Shown: in pieces, positions 36,366-49,120 of the stretch
Numbering within the stretch: position 1 is the first letter of the stretch
Layout of the letters: each line of letters starts with the position of its first letter
From: Tragulus kanchil
Taxonomy: Eukaryota; Chordata; Mammalia; Artiodactyla; Tragulidae
Direction of reading: 5' to 3'
Assembly (NCBI GenBank): GCA_022376925.1
Contig: JAIOJX010000032.1
Coordinates: 200,256,939-200,320,938, forward strand
Length of the DNA: 64,000 nt
Translations under genes and position numbers: made by a program
The notes under the pieces: generated by a model
What the model was told of the DNA's origin: nothing
The model's database searches: none
The model's input: only the letters and a program-made list of their open reading frames with translations

Positions 36366-38450
36366 TGTTACAAAGCATGATTCTATTGCTTCACAATGCA
36401 TGAGGACATAAATCTATATCTTAATAAAATATGTGCAAATACTGCTCAAGCAGTATATTCAGATGTCTTTGAAAATTCTTATGAGAACCAAAAGGAAGGT
36501 CTAGAAATACATTTTCTTCTTTGGGCAACTTAGTTCCTATATGGAGTCCTCAGTTTATTGATCTAAAACTAGGGGAGTGATGTCCATGCTAGATAGTATC
36601 TGAGCCTCTGGTGAGATAAGTCACCCGACATCCCTGTATACTCCTCTGGTTTTCTTTAGATCAATCCAGGTCTAGGCTTGAGTTTGGCCTTCCTATTCAT
36701 GACTGTTATGTGTTTATCTTTTCCTTAATAACCTCAGGCTATATTAAAAACAGAATTTATAAAAAAAAAAAAAAAGACACATCTCAAACTAGAGGGAAAA
36801 TACACATGTGTTCTATGCATTCACATATACACAATCCTCAGTATTGGGTGTTGTTGATGTTAATTTCCAATGAGAGGCCAGAATACAGACAAATTAAAAA
36901 TGGGGTTTTTTCCTACCTATAAGGAAAGAATCTTTTAGCTGCGTTTCAAATATGGCCACTTTTATGAGACAAAGAGAAACTACAATTCATTTTTCCACCA
37001 AGTATATGCAAAGCTTACTTGAGATAATCACAGTAACAACAGACCATTTTAGCAAAATTCTTCAAAATCTGGGATTACACTAGTTCAGTCTAGATTCCAA
37101 ATACAAACTATCTGATGTATGGAGAAAAGCACGCTTTGGTATGTTCCCTTCCTTCCTTCTTTTAAGTTCTAGCCTAAAATCACATGCTTAAACACAGAAA
37201 TCATAACTAGGTCATTTCTAAAACATAAGAAAAACTGGAACAACAAAAAAATACATCTGAGAATTTTTTCATTCTTGAATCGCTGAATTCTAAATGAGAA
37301 GCGTGATAAAAGTGGCTTGAAACTCAATATTCAAAAAACTAAGATCATGGCATCCAGTCCCATCACTTCATGACAAAGGAGAAAAAGTGGAACCAATGAC
37401 AGACTAATATTGTTACAAAGCATGATTCTATTGCTTCACAATGCATGAGGACATAAATCTATATCTTAATAAAATATGTGCAAATACTGCTCAAGCAGTA
37501 TATTCAGATGTCTTTGAAAATTCTTATGAGAACCAAAAGGAAGGTCTAGAAATACATTTTCTTCTTTGGGCAACTTAGTTCCTATATGGAGTCCTCAGTT
37601 TATTGATCTAAAACTAGGGGAGTGATGTCCATGCTAGATAGTATCTGAGCCTCTGGTGAGATAAGTCACCCGACATCCCTGTATACTCCTCTGGTTTTCT
37701 TTAGATCAATCCAGGTCTAGGCTTGAGTTTGGCCTTCCTATTCATGACTGTTATGTGTTTATCTTTTCCTTAATAACCTCAGGCTATATTAAAAACAGAA
37801 TTTATAAAAAAAAAAAAAAAGACACATCTCAAACTAGAGGGAAAATACACATGTGTTCTATGCATTCACATATACACAATCCTCAGTATTGGGTGTTGTT
37901 GATGTTAATTTCCAATGAGAGGCCAGAATACAGACAAATTAAAAATGGGGTTTTTTCCTACCTATAAGGAAAGAATCTTTTAGCTGCGTTTCAAATATGG
38001 CCACTTTTATGAGACAAAGAGAAACTACAATTCATTTTTCCACCAAGTATATGCAAAGCTTACTTGAGATAATCACAGTAACAACAGACCATTTTAGCAA
38101 AATTCTTCAAAATCTGGGATTACACTAGTTCAGTCTAGATTCCAAATACAAACTATCTGATGTATGGAGAAAAGCACGCTTTGGTATGTTCCCTTCCTTC
38201 CTTCTTTTAAGTTCTAGCCTAAAATCACATGCTTAAACACAGAAATCATAACTAGGTCATTTCTAAAACATAAGAAAAACTGGAACAACAAAAAAATACA
38301 TCTGAGAATTTTTTCATTCTTGAATCGCTGAATTCTAAATGAGAAGCGTGATAAAAGTGGCTTGAAACTCAATATTCAAAAAACTAAGATCATGGCATCC
38401 AGTCCCATCACTTCATGACAAAGGAGAAAAAGTGGAACCAATGACAGACT
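36366..38450. repeat. Tandem duplication, period 1045 bp
   Basis: 36366-37405 is repeated at 37411-38450, with join AATAT. Copy one ends inside a BovB fragment (GAACCAATGACAGACT); copy two runs on into the rest of that BovB. The unit also has a 15-16 bp poly-A run. Confidence 0.92.
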
Positions 38451-39030
38451 TTAGTTTCTTTGGCTCCAAAATCACTGCAGATGGCAACTGCAGCCATGAA
38501 ATTAAAAGAACTTGCTCCTTGAAAGAAAAGCCATGACAAATCTAGACAGCATATTAAAAAGCAAAGACACTGCTTTGCTGGTAAAGGTCCATGTAGTCAA
38601 AACTATGGTTTTTTCAGTAGTCATGTATGGATCTGAGAGCTAGACCATAAAGAAAGCTGAGTGCTGAAGAACTGATGCTTTACAATTGTGGTGCTGTAGA
38701 AGATTTTTGAGAGTCCCTTCGACTAATAGGAGATCAAATCCATTAATCCTAAAGTAAATCAACCCTGAATATTCACTGAAAGGACTGATGCATAATTTCC
38801 AATACTTTGGCCACTTGATATAAAGAGCCAACTCACTTGGAAAGATCCTAATACTAGGAAAGATCAAAGGCAAAAGGAGAAGTGGGTGGCAGAGGATGAG
38901 ATGGTTAGATAGTATTACCAACTCGATGGACATGAATCTGAGCAAACTCTGGGAGATGATAAGGGGAAGAGAAGCCTGGTCCATGAGGTCACAAAGAGTT
39001 GGACATAACGTATTGACTGAATAAGATTTA
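38363..39030 (+). mobile_element. BovB LINE 3' fragment
   Basis: AACTCAATATTCAAAAAACT, AAGATCATGGCATCCAGTCC, TTTCTTTGGCTCCAAAATCA, AAAGCAAAGACACTGCTTTG, GGTCCATGTAGTCAAAACTA, and end GGTCACAAAGAGTTGGACAT. Its first 90 bp also appear at 37318-37405 because of the tandem duplication. A minus-strand open frame over it is antisense and not a gene. Confidence 0.9.
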
Positions 39031-39549
39031 GAAATGGATACACTGGCTTATGATCTCTGTGAGCATAACATACATTTCAACTCTCTAAAAGAGGCTTACC
39101 AAAAAGCCAATGAAGCTGCTGTTGATACTCTCAGTGGTAATATGGAAACTGAGGAAGAGAGAGAGAATAAGTCACCTATGTTCAGAATGGGACCAATATA
39201 GGTAGGTGATTTCTAACTGTATCCCCTTAGTTGCTACCTCACTCTCTCCTAGTCCTCCTAAGTCTCACTGACTCATTGGAAATGGTTGAGCAGCATGAGA
39301 AACTTAAAAACAAACAAACAAAAAAAAACAGGCTTCTGTCATCAAACTCTTGTTCTCATCCAGTCTTGGTCACCTTTTAGCTGTGTACGATTGGTTAGTA
39401 AACCTGGCCTCCATTCTCCCTATCACAGTTAGGACTCTTATTTTCCACTCTGAATTAATATAAATGCAAGTGGAACTGAGGCACACTGGTCTGTTAGCCT
39501 ATTGTGTCCCACATTTCATCCATTCCTTGCTAGAGGGATCTGACTTGTT

Positions 39550-39680
39550 ATAGTTATCTAGTTGCTGAGCTGTGTCCTACTCTTTTGCAACTCCATGGAC
39601 CATAGCCCACTAGGCTCCTCTGTCTGAAATTTCCCAGGCCAGAATACTGGAGTGGGTTGCCAATTCCTTCTCCAGGGTCT
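39550..39680 (-). mobile_element. BovA/BovB tail fragment
   Basis: Reverse orientation: TTGCAACTCCATGGACCATA, GCCCACTAGGCTCCTCTGTC, CAGAATACTGGAGTGGGTTG, CCAATTCCTTCTCCAGGG. Confidence 0.88.
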
Positions 39681-40964
39681 GACTTTGTTATCTGATTGCT
39701 AAAAATGGCATGTCCTATAAGTTCAGGTCCAAAGTTGTGGGAAGAAAAAACAAGGTGCTTCCCAACTGGCCTTGAACTCCTCCAACTATACCTTCTAGAA
39801 CATCCCCTCACATTCCTTCTTCCCACTCCCTAAGTCTTAGATTCTATCCACAAGGAAAACTTACTGTTAAAGCAAGTCATCTCTGCATATCCATTCCTTC
39901 TGCCGAGAATACTTGCCCTGCCTGATCTTCCAGGGAGATTCTTGCTACTCTAGTCTCAGCTCGCGTCTCTCAATCTCTGATCCTGTGCGTGGTATTTCTC
40001 ATTGCATTTATGTCTTTCCCTCAGACATGTGAATATTTTATAAGTTTATGAGGAATATCACAGTCGATTCTCTTGTATCTCAAGGGATCAGTGCAGCCAC
40101 TGGCATACAGGACCAATAGGGGCTTTTGAATGAATGACCCGGGGCCTTATTTTCTTCACTAAGAAAATGAAGTTGAGATTATGCTGAAAAATGGATATGA
40201 GGTTTAAATGGCCCAGTGTATATTAAGAACACAGAGCAGGCATATATTAATAACTTTTCTCAGTAAGTTTGACTTTCCTTTCCTTTTAATCCAGTCCGGA
40301 GCAAGGAAGGATTCATCTATCTATGAAAAGACACATGAAGGCAGAAATGCTAAAGAAAAAAAAGGGGAGGGGCTATGACTATACCATTGTGTCTTATTTT
40401 GAAGCACTTGTTTTTCATAATTTAATGACGTCTTAGAGACACCTCAAGTTATTGTATCTATAATGGGCAGATGCCTGCTGCCAGTTAAGCAGCTTTTAGC
40501 AAAGGCAGTAATAAAGGTACAAAGTGGCCGCCATATCTCTGCATTTGACAGAGTCCCAGCCAACGGCAGGTGTCTCACTGAGCAGCTGTCACACGCTGCC
40601 TCAAAGTGCTGACCCTAGCATTCTCAGGCTGCACCCAGGCCCAGCTGTAGATTTTCTGAAGACCTCCAAAGGGCCCAGCCTGTCCTCTGAGACCCCTGGA
40701 GCGTCAAGCTCCAAAAACAGAATCTTCTTTTCTTATTATCTTCTTTAGAGTAACAGAAGGATTTGTGATCAGGTGTATCTCAGACCCCAAGCTGATCGAA
40801 TAACACTTAAGAAGGGTTAGTGGACTCTGGGACAATTTCCAGGGATCCTAAAACCTTGGGCCTGTGGAAATGGAGACTTGGAGAACAAGAAGAGAAACAG
40901 CAAGAGGCTGAACCTGAGCAGTGCTAGGGTCACCACCAGAGACATATCTGTGGGTCTGAATGCA

Positions 40965-43147
40965 ATCCAAAAAATGCGCAGAAGAAAAGACATTTCTCCA
41001 AAGAAGACAGCCAGCCCAAGAAGCACATGAAAAGAGGTTTTTTAACAAATACTCAGCAATATTGCTAGTTATTTGTTCTTCAGTTGCTAAGTCACACGCT
41101 AATTATTAAAGAAACGTAAATCAAAACTGCAATGAGGTATCCACCTCACACCAGTCAGAATGGCCATCCAAAAGTCTGCAAACAATAAATACTGGAGAGG
41201 GTGTGGAGAAAAGGGAACCCTCCTACACTATTGGTGGGAATGTAAACCAGGATGGCTACTATGGAGAACAGTATGGGGGTTCCTTAAGAGACCAAAAATA
41301 GAACTACCACATGATCCAGCAATCCCACTCCCAGGCATATACCTGGAGAAAAACGTGGTTCAAAAGGATACATGCACTACAATGTTCACCACAATATTAT
41401 TTACAATCCTCAAGACAGTGTAAACAACCTATTAGATATTTTGAAAACATAATTGTGGTTTTGGACTGTGAATTTTAAATCATTATAACTAGGCTCAAAC
41501 ATGTCTTTATTAATCAAACTAGGGCCCACTATAATCAACACATTTTTTGCCAATGAGAAATAAGTTTGTTTATTTCTGTAGCATGAAAATCCATGCTTTG
41601 GGAGCTGATGAATCTTGGAAAGCATTTTCTGCATCCTGCTGGTTTTGGAAACATGTTCTCTGCAAAACATTGTCAAGATGCTTAAAGAAATTGTAGTCAA
41701 TTGGCCAGAAGTCAGCTGAATGTGGTGGATGAAGCAAAACTCTGTAGCCCAGTTTGTTCAACTTTTGAAGCGTTTGTTGTGCAGGCATTGTCAGGGAGAA
41801 GAATTGGGCCATTTCTGTTGACCAATACCAGCTGCAGTTTTTGGTATGTCTCATCAATTTGCTAAGTATACTTCTCAGATGTAATGGTTTCCTTGGGATT
41901 CAGAAAGTTGTAGTGGATCAGACTGGCAGCAGGCCAAACAGTGACCATGACCCTTTTTTTGTGCAAGTTTGACTTTGAGAGTGCATTGGAGCTTCATCTC
42001 AGTCCAACCACTGAGCTGGTTATCGCTGGTTGTCATATAAAATCCACTTTTTGTTGCACACATCACAATCTGATCAAAAAATGGTTCGTTATTGCCTAGT
42101 GTAAGAGAAGATAACACTTCAAACTGATTTGTTTTGATTTGTGGTCAGCTCATGAGGCACCCGCTTTACAACTTCTCATGTAGATGTAAAAGGATCAGCC
42201 TTGATGATCCTTTCATTGGGTTTTTGTCAACTTACGATTGCTGACCACTGTGCTCCTCAACTTCAAGGCTCTTGTCTCCTTTGCAAAGCTTCTCGTACCA
42301 CCCCTGCACAGTACATTCATTAGCAGTTCCTGGGCCAAATGTGCTGTTGATGTTGCGAGTTATCTCTGCTGGTTTATGACCCAATTTGAACTCAAATAAC
42401 AAAACTGTTCCAATTTGCTTTTTGTCCAACATCATTTCCTTATTCCAAAATAAATATAAAATAAAGAGCAAGTAATAAGTTATTGGGAAAAAAAAGGCAA
42501 GAAATGCACAAATTATGTATAACATAACCATGTTTACCTAATAATGTTTTCCAATATAAACAGCAAAGGTCAACATACAAAACTACATTTACTTTTGCAC
42601 CAATCTAAATAAATGCCCATCTGCAGATAAATAAAGATGTGGTACATGTACACAATGAAACATTACTCAGCCACTAAAATGAATGATACCTGCAGCAATA
42701 TGGATGGACTTGGCAATTATCATACCAAGTGAAGTCAGAGAAAGAAATGTCATATGACACTGCTTATATGCAGAATCTTTTAAAAGGTATGCAAATGAAC
42801 TGATTTACAAAACAGAATAGACTCAGACTCACAGACTTAGAGAAGGAACTTGTGGCTAATTAGGGGTAAAATGGGGAGGGTAGTGGGGCAGAGGGGCAGG
42901 ACAGGGATAGATTGGGAGTTTTGGATGGACATGTATACACTGCTATATTTAAAACTGATTAACCAACAGAAACCAACTGTATACCTCAGAGAACTCTGCT
43001 CAATACTCTCTACTAAGCTAAATGAGAAAAGAATTTGAAAAACGACAGATATGTCAGTGTATAACCCAATTTCTTTTCTGTACACCTGAAACTAATACAA
43101 CATTTTTAATCAATTGTACTCCAATATAAAGGAAAAAATTTTAAAAG
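40965..43147 (+). mobile_element. L1 3' region interrupted by mariner
   Basis: Left part 40965-41431 is L1 ORF2 end: AGACATTTCTCCAAAGAAGA, AATGAGGTATCCACCTCACA, GGAGAGGGTGTGGAGAAAAG, ATCCAGCAATCCCACTCCCA, ending AAACAACCTA. Right part 42610-43147 continues TAAATGCCCATCTGCAGATA, then TGTGGTACATGTACAC, TTACTCAGCCACTAAAATG and the 3' UTR to CCAATATAAAGG. A further small interruption lies near 41040-41100. No intact frame. Confidence 0.88.
41432..42609 (-). mobile_element. Hsmar1-like mariner transposon, inactive
   Basis: DNA transposon of 1178 bp. The outer end at the right is, on the minus strand, TTTAGATTGGTGCAAAAGTA; the left end TTAGATATTTTGAAAACATA is a diverged inverted partner. TA flanks it on both sides (41430-41431 and 42610-42611). 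Minus-strand pieces resemble an Hsmar1/SETMAR-type transposase: 42232-42531 (KKQIGTVLLFEFKLGHKPAE, FGPGTANE), 41875-42117 (NNEPFFDQIVMCATKSG) and 41570-41857 (LQKLNKLGYRVLLHPPHSAD, DYNFFKHLDN). They lie in different frames. The first catalytic aspartate (CDEKW in the family) reads CATKS, so transposase activity is lost. Confidence 0.93.
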
Positions 43148-44744
43148 GACCAATGGATAGGAAAAAATGGGGACATGTTGGCTGATGTTGATGAATTATA
43201 TATTCCATGGGCCCCTCTTTCTCTAAAACATATATTTACTCACTGAATGGGGGTAAAGATGAACTGAAAAAGAGACAGCCAATCAGTGATCTTAAGAGAT
43301 CCTAGACTCTATTCATTAATCCATCTATTAAAACTTTTAAGTCATGGACTTGAAGTATTCCCAGGATATCAAGGTATTCTCAGATGAGTGAACCAGCGAG
43401 GTGGCAACATCACTGCAGTGCTAATACAACTAAACTGAACTTTCTAACCCGGACAGCACTGCAGACTGCAGGGCACAAGGACTAGCACCCTGTCCTGTCC
43501 TTCACTCACCTTTCTTTCTCTACTTCGAATAAGGGAAGACATTGCCAAGGTGATGACATTTGAGAGTCACAGAGTTTTATAAATGGATGGGTCCTGGGAG
43601 AGCATGAAACCAATTGCCTCATTTTATTTTTGCAGAACAGGGAGGCCAGAGAATCCAAGTAAGAATCTCAAGGTCACAGATCTAAATAAAGGGTCTAGAT
43701 GTCCCTAGGGGAATAGGGGCAGAACTTCAATGGCACTAGAACAAGGGAAAGCAACAAGCATTTTTATATGTGACCCTGGAAGCCAGACTTTCTTTTGCCC
43801 CTACACCAGTGACTCAACAGACACCAGTAGATCCAGAACTATTTATAAAGGAGTATACCATGTTGGATCTATTTTGCTTTCTAACTGTCATCTCATTATT
43901 TCCTATGATTATTCCTGAATCATCATCCTTGGTGGATGGATTACAAATTGAAGATTACCCCTCCATCCCTTCTATAGTGTGTGAGCTCATGAAGAAATGA
44001 AGCCATGTATTTTACAAACTTTTATCCTCACAGCTTAGCTTACTAAGCTTGGGAGAGATAAAAGGTATGGAGGCACTATGTGAATATTGAAGTTAATTCC
44101 AAAGAAGTATCACTGCTTCATTTCCTACAATTTGAGGGACCAAAAGTCACTGAAACTAAAGCTACTTAAGAATGTATTGAATATTTAAAATTTCAACCAT
44201 CTCACTTCAATACTCTAAGGAAGGCACAAAATGAATTTGAGTTTTTCATAACATATGACACACTATCTAGTTTTTCAAAGAAGAGATCAGTATAGGTTGG
44301 CCTAGGATGATACTAATGGAGAGGGAGAGAGGCGGACAGATGCCTGGTGGGTTTAGATGAGGAGACCACAGGGACTAGCTGAGATTGAATGAGATGGGAG
44401 AAGACAAAACTACGGATAATGGTGATGCTACTTACTGAGAAGGGAAAAACTAAAAGTAAAAACAAAAAGTCTAAGGCAGAGAAGAGGAACTTGAGATCTC
44501 TATTTTTCAGTGTTATGATTAAGATATCAAAGATGTCAATGGGGATGTCAAGTAGACAACTGGGTATTGAAATCTGGTGTTCCAGAGAGAGTTCCAGGCT
44601 AGATAAACTGATTTAGGAATCACTGACATGTAGATAACCATAGCAATGGATGAGGATACCAAGGGCAATGTACAGACCAGGAGGAGACCCAGGATAGAGA
44701 ACTGGGACTCTTTCTCCAATATTTAATAACCTCATAGTAGGTAA

Positions 44745-44950
44745 GCCACTGGAGACTTAGACAGTAAAGAAACCATCTGCACTGCAGGAGATCCGGGTTC
44801 TATCCCTGGGTCAGGAAGATTCCCTGGAGAAGGAAATGGCAACCACTCCAATATTCTTGCCCGGAGAATTCCATGGACAGACAAGCCTGGAGGGCTACAG
44901 TCCATGGGGTCACAGACAGTCAGACAGGACTGTGAGACTTTCACTCTTTG
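44745..44950 (+). mobile_element. BovA SINE
   Basis: CTGCACTGCAGGAGATCC, TATCCCTGGGTCAGGAAGAT, GAGAAGGAAATGGCAACCAC, TTCCATGGACAGACAAGCCT and TACAGTCCATGGGGTCACAG in family order. The head is weakly preserved. Confidence 0.9.
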
Positions 44951-45069
44951 TGTATAGCACAATGCTTGTGGGGAATCAAAGATACCTAAAGCACTGCTTT
45001 TTCCTCAATGACTTTCTAATCCAACCTCTTTCATGAATAAGAGAAGGAAAGGCTACTCAATGTAATGGA

Positions 45070-45190
45070 AAGTGGAGTGATCTAAGACTCATGAAACGTG
45101 AATTTTGATCATGCTACAGCTACCCCAAGTTCAAGTGACAAACTTCTCAGGGCCTCCAATTCCTCATTTGCTGAAATAATGACAAGGTGA
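45070..45190 (+). mobile_element. Probable MIR fragment
   Basis: TCAAGTGACAAACTTCTCAG, GGCCTCCAATTCCTCATTTG and AAATAATGACAAGG follow the MIR core order; highly diverged. Confidence 0.45.
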
Positions 45191-45566
45191 ATATGCCAGC
45201 TCTACTATATCCTGATATCCTGACTTCCACATGGCATCCAAATGACATACTCTAGTCCCCTTTAAAGGCAGTGTTTCGCCCTCCCTAGACAAGAATATAC
45301 TGCTTGCTACTGATCTAGGAGCACACAACAGCCATCAATGGGGCTGGCCGAAATCGAAGTCCCCACGCAGCTGCTGCCTGCAAGCTTTTTCTGTTGGAAC
45401 AGGGTCACCCGTGAGAACTCAACATATCTGCATTCTTCGTTTTCATCTGGTGTTTATTTCAGATCCCTGGAATTGCGGAGGCCATTGAGAAGAGCAGATT
45501 TACTCTATCACATTTTCTTGGTTCTACAAGTTAATATTCCCAAAGGCATTCAATTTCCATGACCCG

Positions 45567-45893
45567 GGGCTTCCCCTGGTGGTCCAGTGGGTAAGGACAC
45601 CTCCTTGCAGTGCAAGGGGCGCCAGTTCGAGCCCTGGCCTGGGAAGATCCCACGTGCCATGGAGCGGCTGGACCCGTGTGTCCAAATACCAAGCCAGAGC
45701 TTTGGAGCGCATGCGCCCAGAGCCAGCGCTCTGCAACAACAGAAGCCATCGCGATGGAGGCCCACAGGAGCCAAAGAACAAAGACGGATGAAAATGGAGA
45801 AATGAAAGACCAACAGACGTGGCCCACCCGCTCCCCTCCCTCCCTAACCTGACCCCTGCTCAAAATAAATAAATAAAATCAAAAAAAAAAAAA
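45567..45893 (+). mobile_element. CHR-related SINE with distinctive body
   Basis: Head GGGGCTTCCCCTGGTGGTCC, GTGGGTAAGGACACCTCCTT, B-box-like AGTTCGAGCCC, body GGAGCGGCTGGACCCGTGTG, GAGCGCATGCGCCCAGAGCC and ATCGCGATGGAGGCCCAC, then tail AAATAAATAAATAAAATC plus about 15 A. Same subfamily as 28625-28962, with shared unusual body segments such as GCGCATGCGC and CCAAAGAACAAAGACGGATG. Confidence 0.85.
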
Positions 45894-46470
45894 AATTTCT
45901 ATGACCCCATGCATATTTTCTTTTATCAGACAGAAGAAGCCCATGTGGGTGGGTACCTATAACAGGGCATGGCCTAATGGGTCAGGCTGCCCCAAGCTTA
46001 ACCATGAAAGGGCACTAAAAAAGTGCTTCATTAAGATTACATATTCACACTTAGGTGATCCTTCATATCTATTCTGGGTGACTGCCCACTGGACAGAGCT
46101 GACTAGCAGAATAGACAAATGAACTGAACTGGGCCAAGCAGGTTCTTTTTAGAAAATATAAACCAAACATGAAAAACTTCAGATCCTGTAGGTCAAGAGA
46201 AACACATCACTTCAACTGCAGATGGCCGCAGAGTCCCCAGAGCTGTGTTGCTTCCCCTTTATCCAAGACATAGGTTGTGAGATCATCATTTGATTAATAA
46301 CTGGCTAGGTAATCATGAAGTCTTATTCCTTGACTCTGTCAATTCTGTAGCTTGCAACCAAGAGAACTTTATCTAGTAAGTATCAGTGTCTCCATTTCAC
46401 AGATAAGGAAACAGACTTGGAAAAAATAAGACATGTGCTGTATATTACCTAGCTATTTAACTTTAATCTC

Positions 46471-46612
46471 CTGGGATTCCCTGGTGGCTCAGAAAGTAAA
46501 GAACCTGCCTGCCATGTAGGAGACCCAGGTTGGATTTCCTGGAGACAGGAATGGCTGCCCACTCCAGTACTCTTGCCTAGAGTATTTCATGGACAAAGCA
46601 GCGTGGCAAACA
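46471..46612 (+). mobile_element. BovA SINE, partial
   Basis: GGGATTCCCTGGTGGCTCAG head, GAACCTGCCTGCCATGTAGG, GAGACCCAGGTTGGATTTCC, CCCACTCCAGTACTCTTGCC; the end is lost after CATGGACAAAGCAGCG. Confidence 0.9.
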
Positions 46613-46852
46613 AGTGCTTCTTTCAACTACCATTTCGGTTGTATGGCCAGTGACACAGAGGGACTGACACTACAATGAAGCCCAAGCATAGAACATAGTT
46701 GGGGTTAGATGGGACACACTGTATAAGGAATTGTCTTAGTCTTAACAAATTTGATACAAATGATTTTCAGGCTTAGGGTTACTGCTTCTAGAAAAAAATT
46801 AAGAGAACCTAGAGAACTGTAAATTGAGTGAATGTGTTGATGGTGTTATTTT

Positions 46853-49120
46853 GGGTGGGGCAGCATTCCTTCTCAAAAGGGATCATGGTCTTGCATAAAG
46901 AATGCTAACACTCTCCCTTCACCACTCTTCTCAAGTGCCTGTCATGAATACTGAGGATCAGAGGTAGACAGAAGCCCTAGTTTTGTTATCAAGAGGAGAT
47001 AAGAGAAATCCAAGAAACCCCAGGTCCCCTTTTGCCAACCACTCACCCATATAGGCATGCCTCTCCCTTCTGTCTGCCCTCCTGTTCCCCTAAGCCATCA
47101 GTCCTGATATCTTCCACAAGTTAGCATGCTCCCCACCGTTCCCTCTCCCCAAAGACTACACATGCCTTGATCAAAATCAGGAGCTATGTCAGCTTTTTCC
47201 CCTTCATCTCCAGCATCTAATACAGTGCCTGGAACAAATTAGAGTTTCAGTAAAGGCCTGCTGCATGTATGAAAAAGGAACAAAAGATACTCAAAAGCAT
47301 CTCTGTTGATAGGCCAGTTTCAGTAAAGAAAACCAATGTCAGGGGAAACTATTTTCTTTGCCAGCAAAATAGAGTCCTATCATTTTTACACTCCACTGAC
47401 TCATTCTGAACATGGTGTCGGGAACAATACGGAGCCAGAAAACAATTAGCGGGGGAACAAAACAATCCGTGGAACTGTCTGGGATTTGAGCAACGTATAG
47501 ATCAAATGTCTTCAATTTGCCAGCTCCTTCTCATTTGACCACAATGGATGACTCTTGGCTGCATTGTACCAGGAATAATTGTCCCCCATATGTCCCCAAT
47601 CAGCTGCCTTTTAATGACTAGTCAAAAGTGACAACATAATAGGTTCAATGACTTTCCCTGCATTTGGCAAATCTTGGACCAACCTCCATCGATTTGCCCT
47701 TGGAACAGGTGACCTTGGGGGCACCGTGCAGAGCTGTCTCCAGTCACTGAAGTTTGTCTTCAGTAATCACAAGGCCCTTGAGTTGGGAAAAGATGTACAA
47801 AGGGACCTTGGGTTCTTACACTACCTTCCTGCACAGTGGGCCATCCACAATATCCTGACATATAAAGTGGTCTCATGTATCTCAGAGGTCAAATGACCTT
47901 TCTGTCTCCCCTAAACCAGCAACTGAGACAGTCTATCTTAAAAGAGATTAAAAAGTTTGGGATCTTGGCAGAGTGGCCAGTAAGTTTTTTTTGGGGGGGC
48001 AGCATTCCTTCTCAAAAGGGATCATGGTCTTGCATAAAGAATGCTAACACTCTCCCTTCACCACTCTTCTCAAGTGCCTGTCATGAATACTGAGGATCAG
48101 AGGTAGACAGAAGCCCTAGTTTTGTTATCAAGAGGAGATAAGAGAAATCCAAGAAACCCCAGGTCCCCTTTTGCCAACCACTCACCCATATAGGCATGCC
48201 TCTCCCTTCTGTCTGCCCTCCTGTTCCCCTAAGCCATCAGTCCTGATATCTTCCACAAGTTAGCATGCTCCCCACCGTTCCCTCTCCCCAAAGACTACAC
48301 ATGCCTTGATCAAAATCAGGAGCTATGTCAGCTTTTTCCCCTTCATCTCCAGCATCTAATACAGTGCCTGGAACAAATTAGAGTTTCAGTAAAGGCCTGC
48401 TGCATGTATGAAAAAGGAACAAAAGATACTCAAAAGCATCTCTGTTGATAGGCCAGTTTCAGTAAAGAAAACCAATGTCAGGGGAAACTATTTTCTTTGC
48501 CAGCAAAATAGAGTCCTATCATTTTTACACTCCACTGACTCATTCTGAACATGGTGTCGGGAACAATACGGAGCCAGAAAACAATTAGCGGGGGAACAAA
48601 ACAATCCGTGGAACTGTCTGGGATTTGAGCAACGTATAGATCAAATGTCTTCAATTTGCCAGCTCCTTCTCATTTGACCACAATGGATGACTCTTGGCTG
48701 CATTGTACCAGGAATAATTGTCCCCCATATGTCCCCAATCAGCTGCCTTTTAATGACTAGTCAAAAGTGACAACATAATAGGTTCAATGACTTTCCTGCA
48801 TTTGGCAAATCTTGGACCAACCTCCATCGATTTGCCCTTGGAACAGGTGACCTTGGGGGCACCGTGCAGAGCTGTCTCCAGTCACTGAAGTTTGTCTTCA
48901 GTAATCACAAGGCCCTTGAGTTGGGAAAAGATGTACAAAGGGACCTTGGGTTCTTACACTACCTTCCTGCACAGTGGGCCATCCACAATATCCTGACATA
49001 TAAAGTGGTCTCATGTATCTCAGAGGTCAAATGACCTTTCTGTCTCCCCTAAACCAGCAACTGAGACAGTCTATCTTAAAAGAGATTAAAAAAAGTTTGG
49101 GATCTTGGCAGAGTGGCCAG
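46853..49120. repeat. Tandem duplication, period 1139 bp
   Basis: 46853-47981 is repeated at 47992-49120, with join TAAGTTTTTTTTGGG. Differences are homopolymer-like: ACTTTCCCTGC against ACTTTCCTGC and TTAAAAAGTTTG against TTAAAAAAAGTTTG. The content is unrecognised single-copy sequence. Confidence 0.92.

Noticed and set aside
41570..42531. Minus-strand frames as a domesticated SETMAR-like gene
   Set aside because: The frames are disrupted, the first catalytic aspartate is missing, no SET domain is present, and the piece is bounded by inverted ends and TA within an L1.
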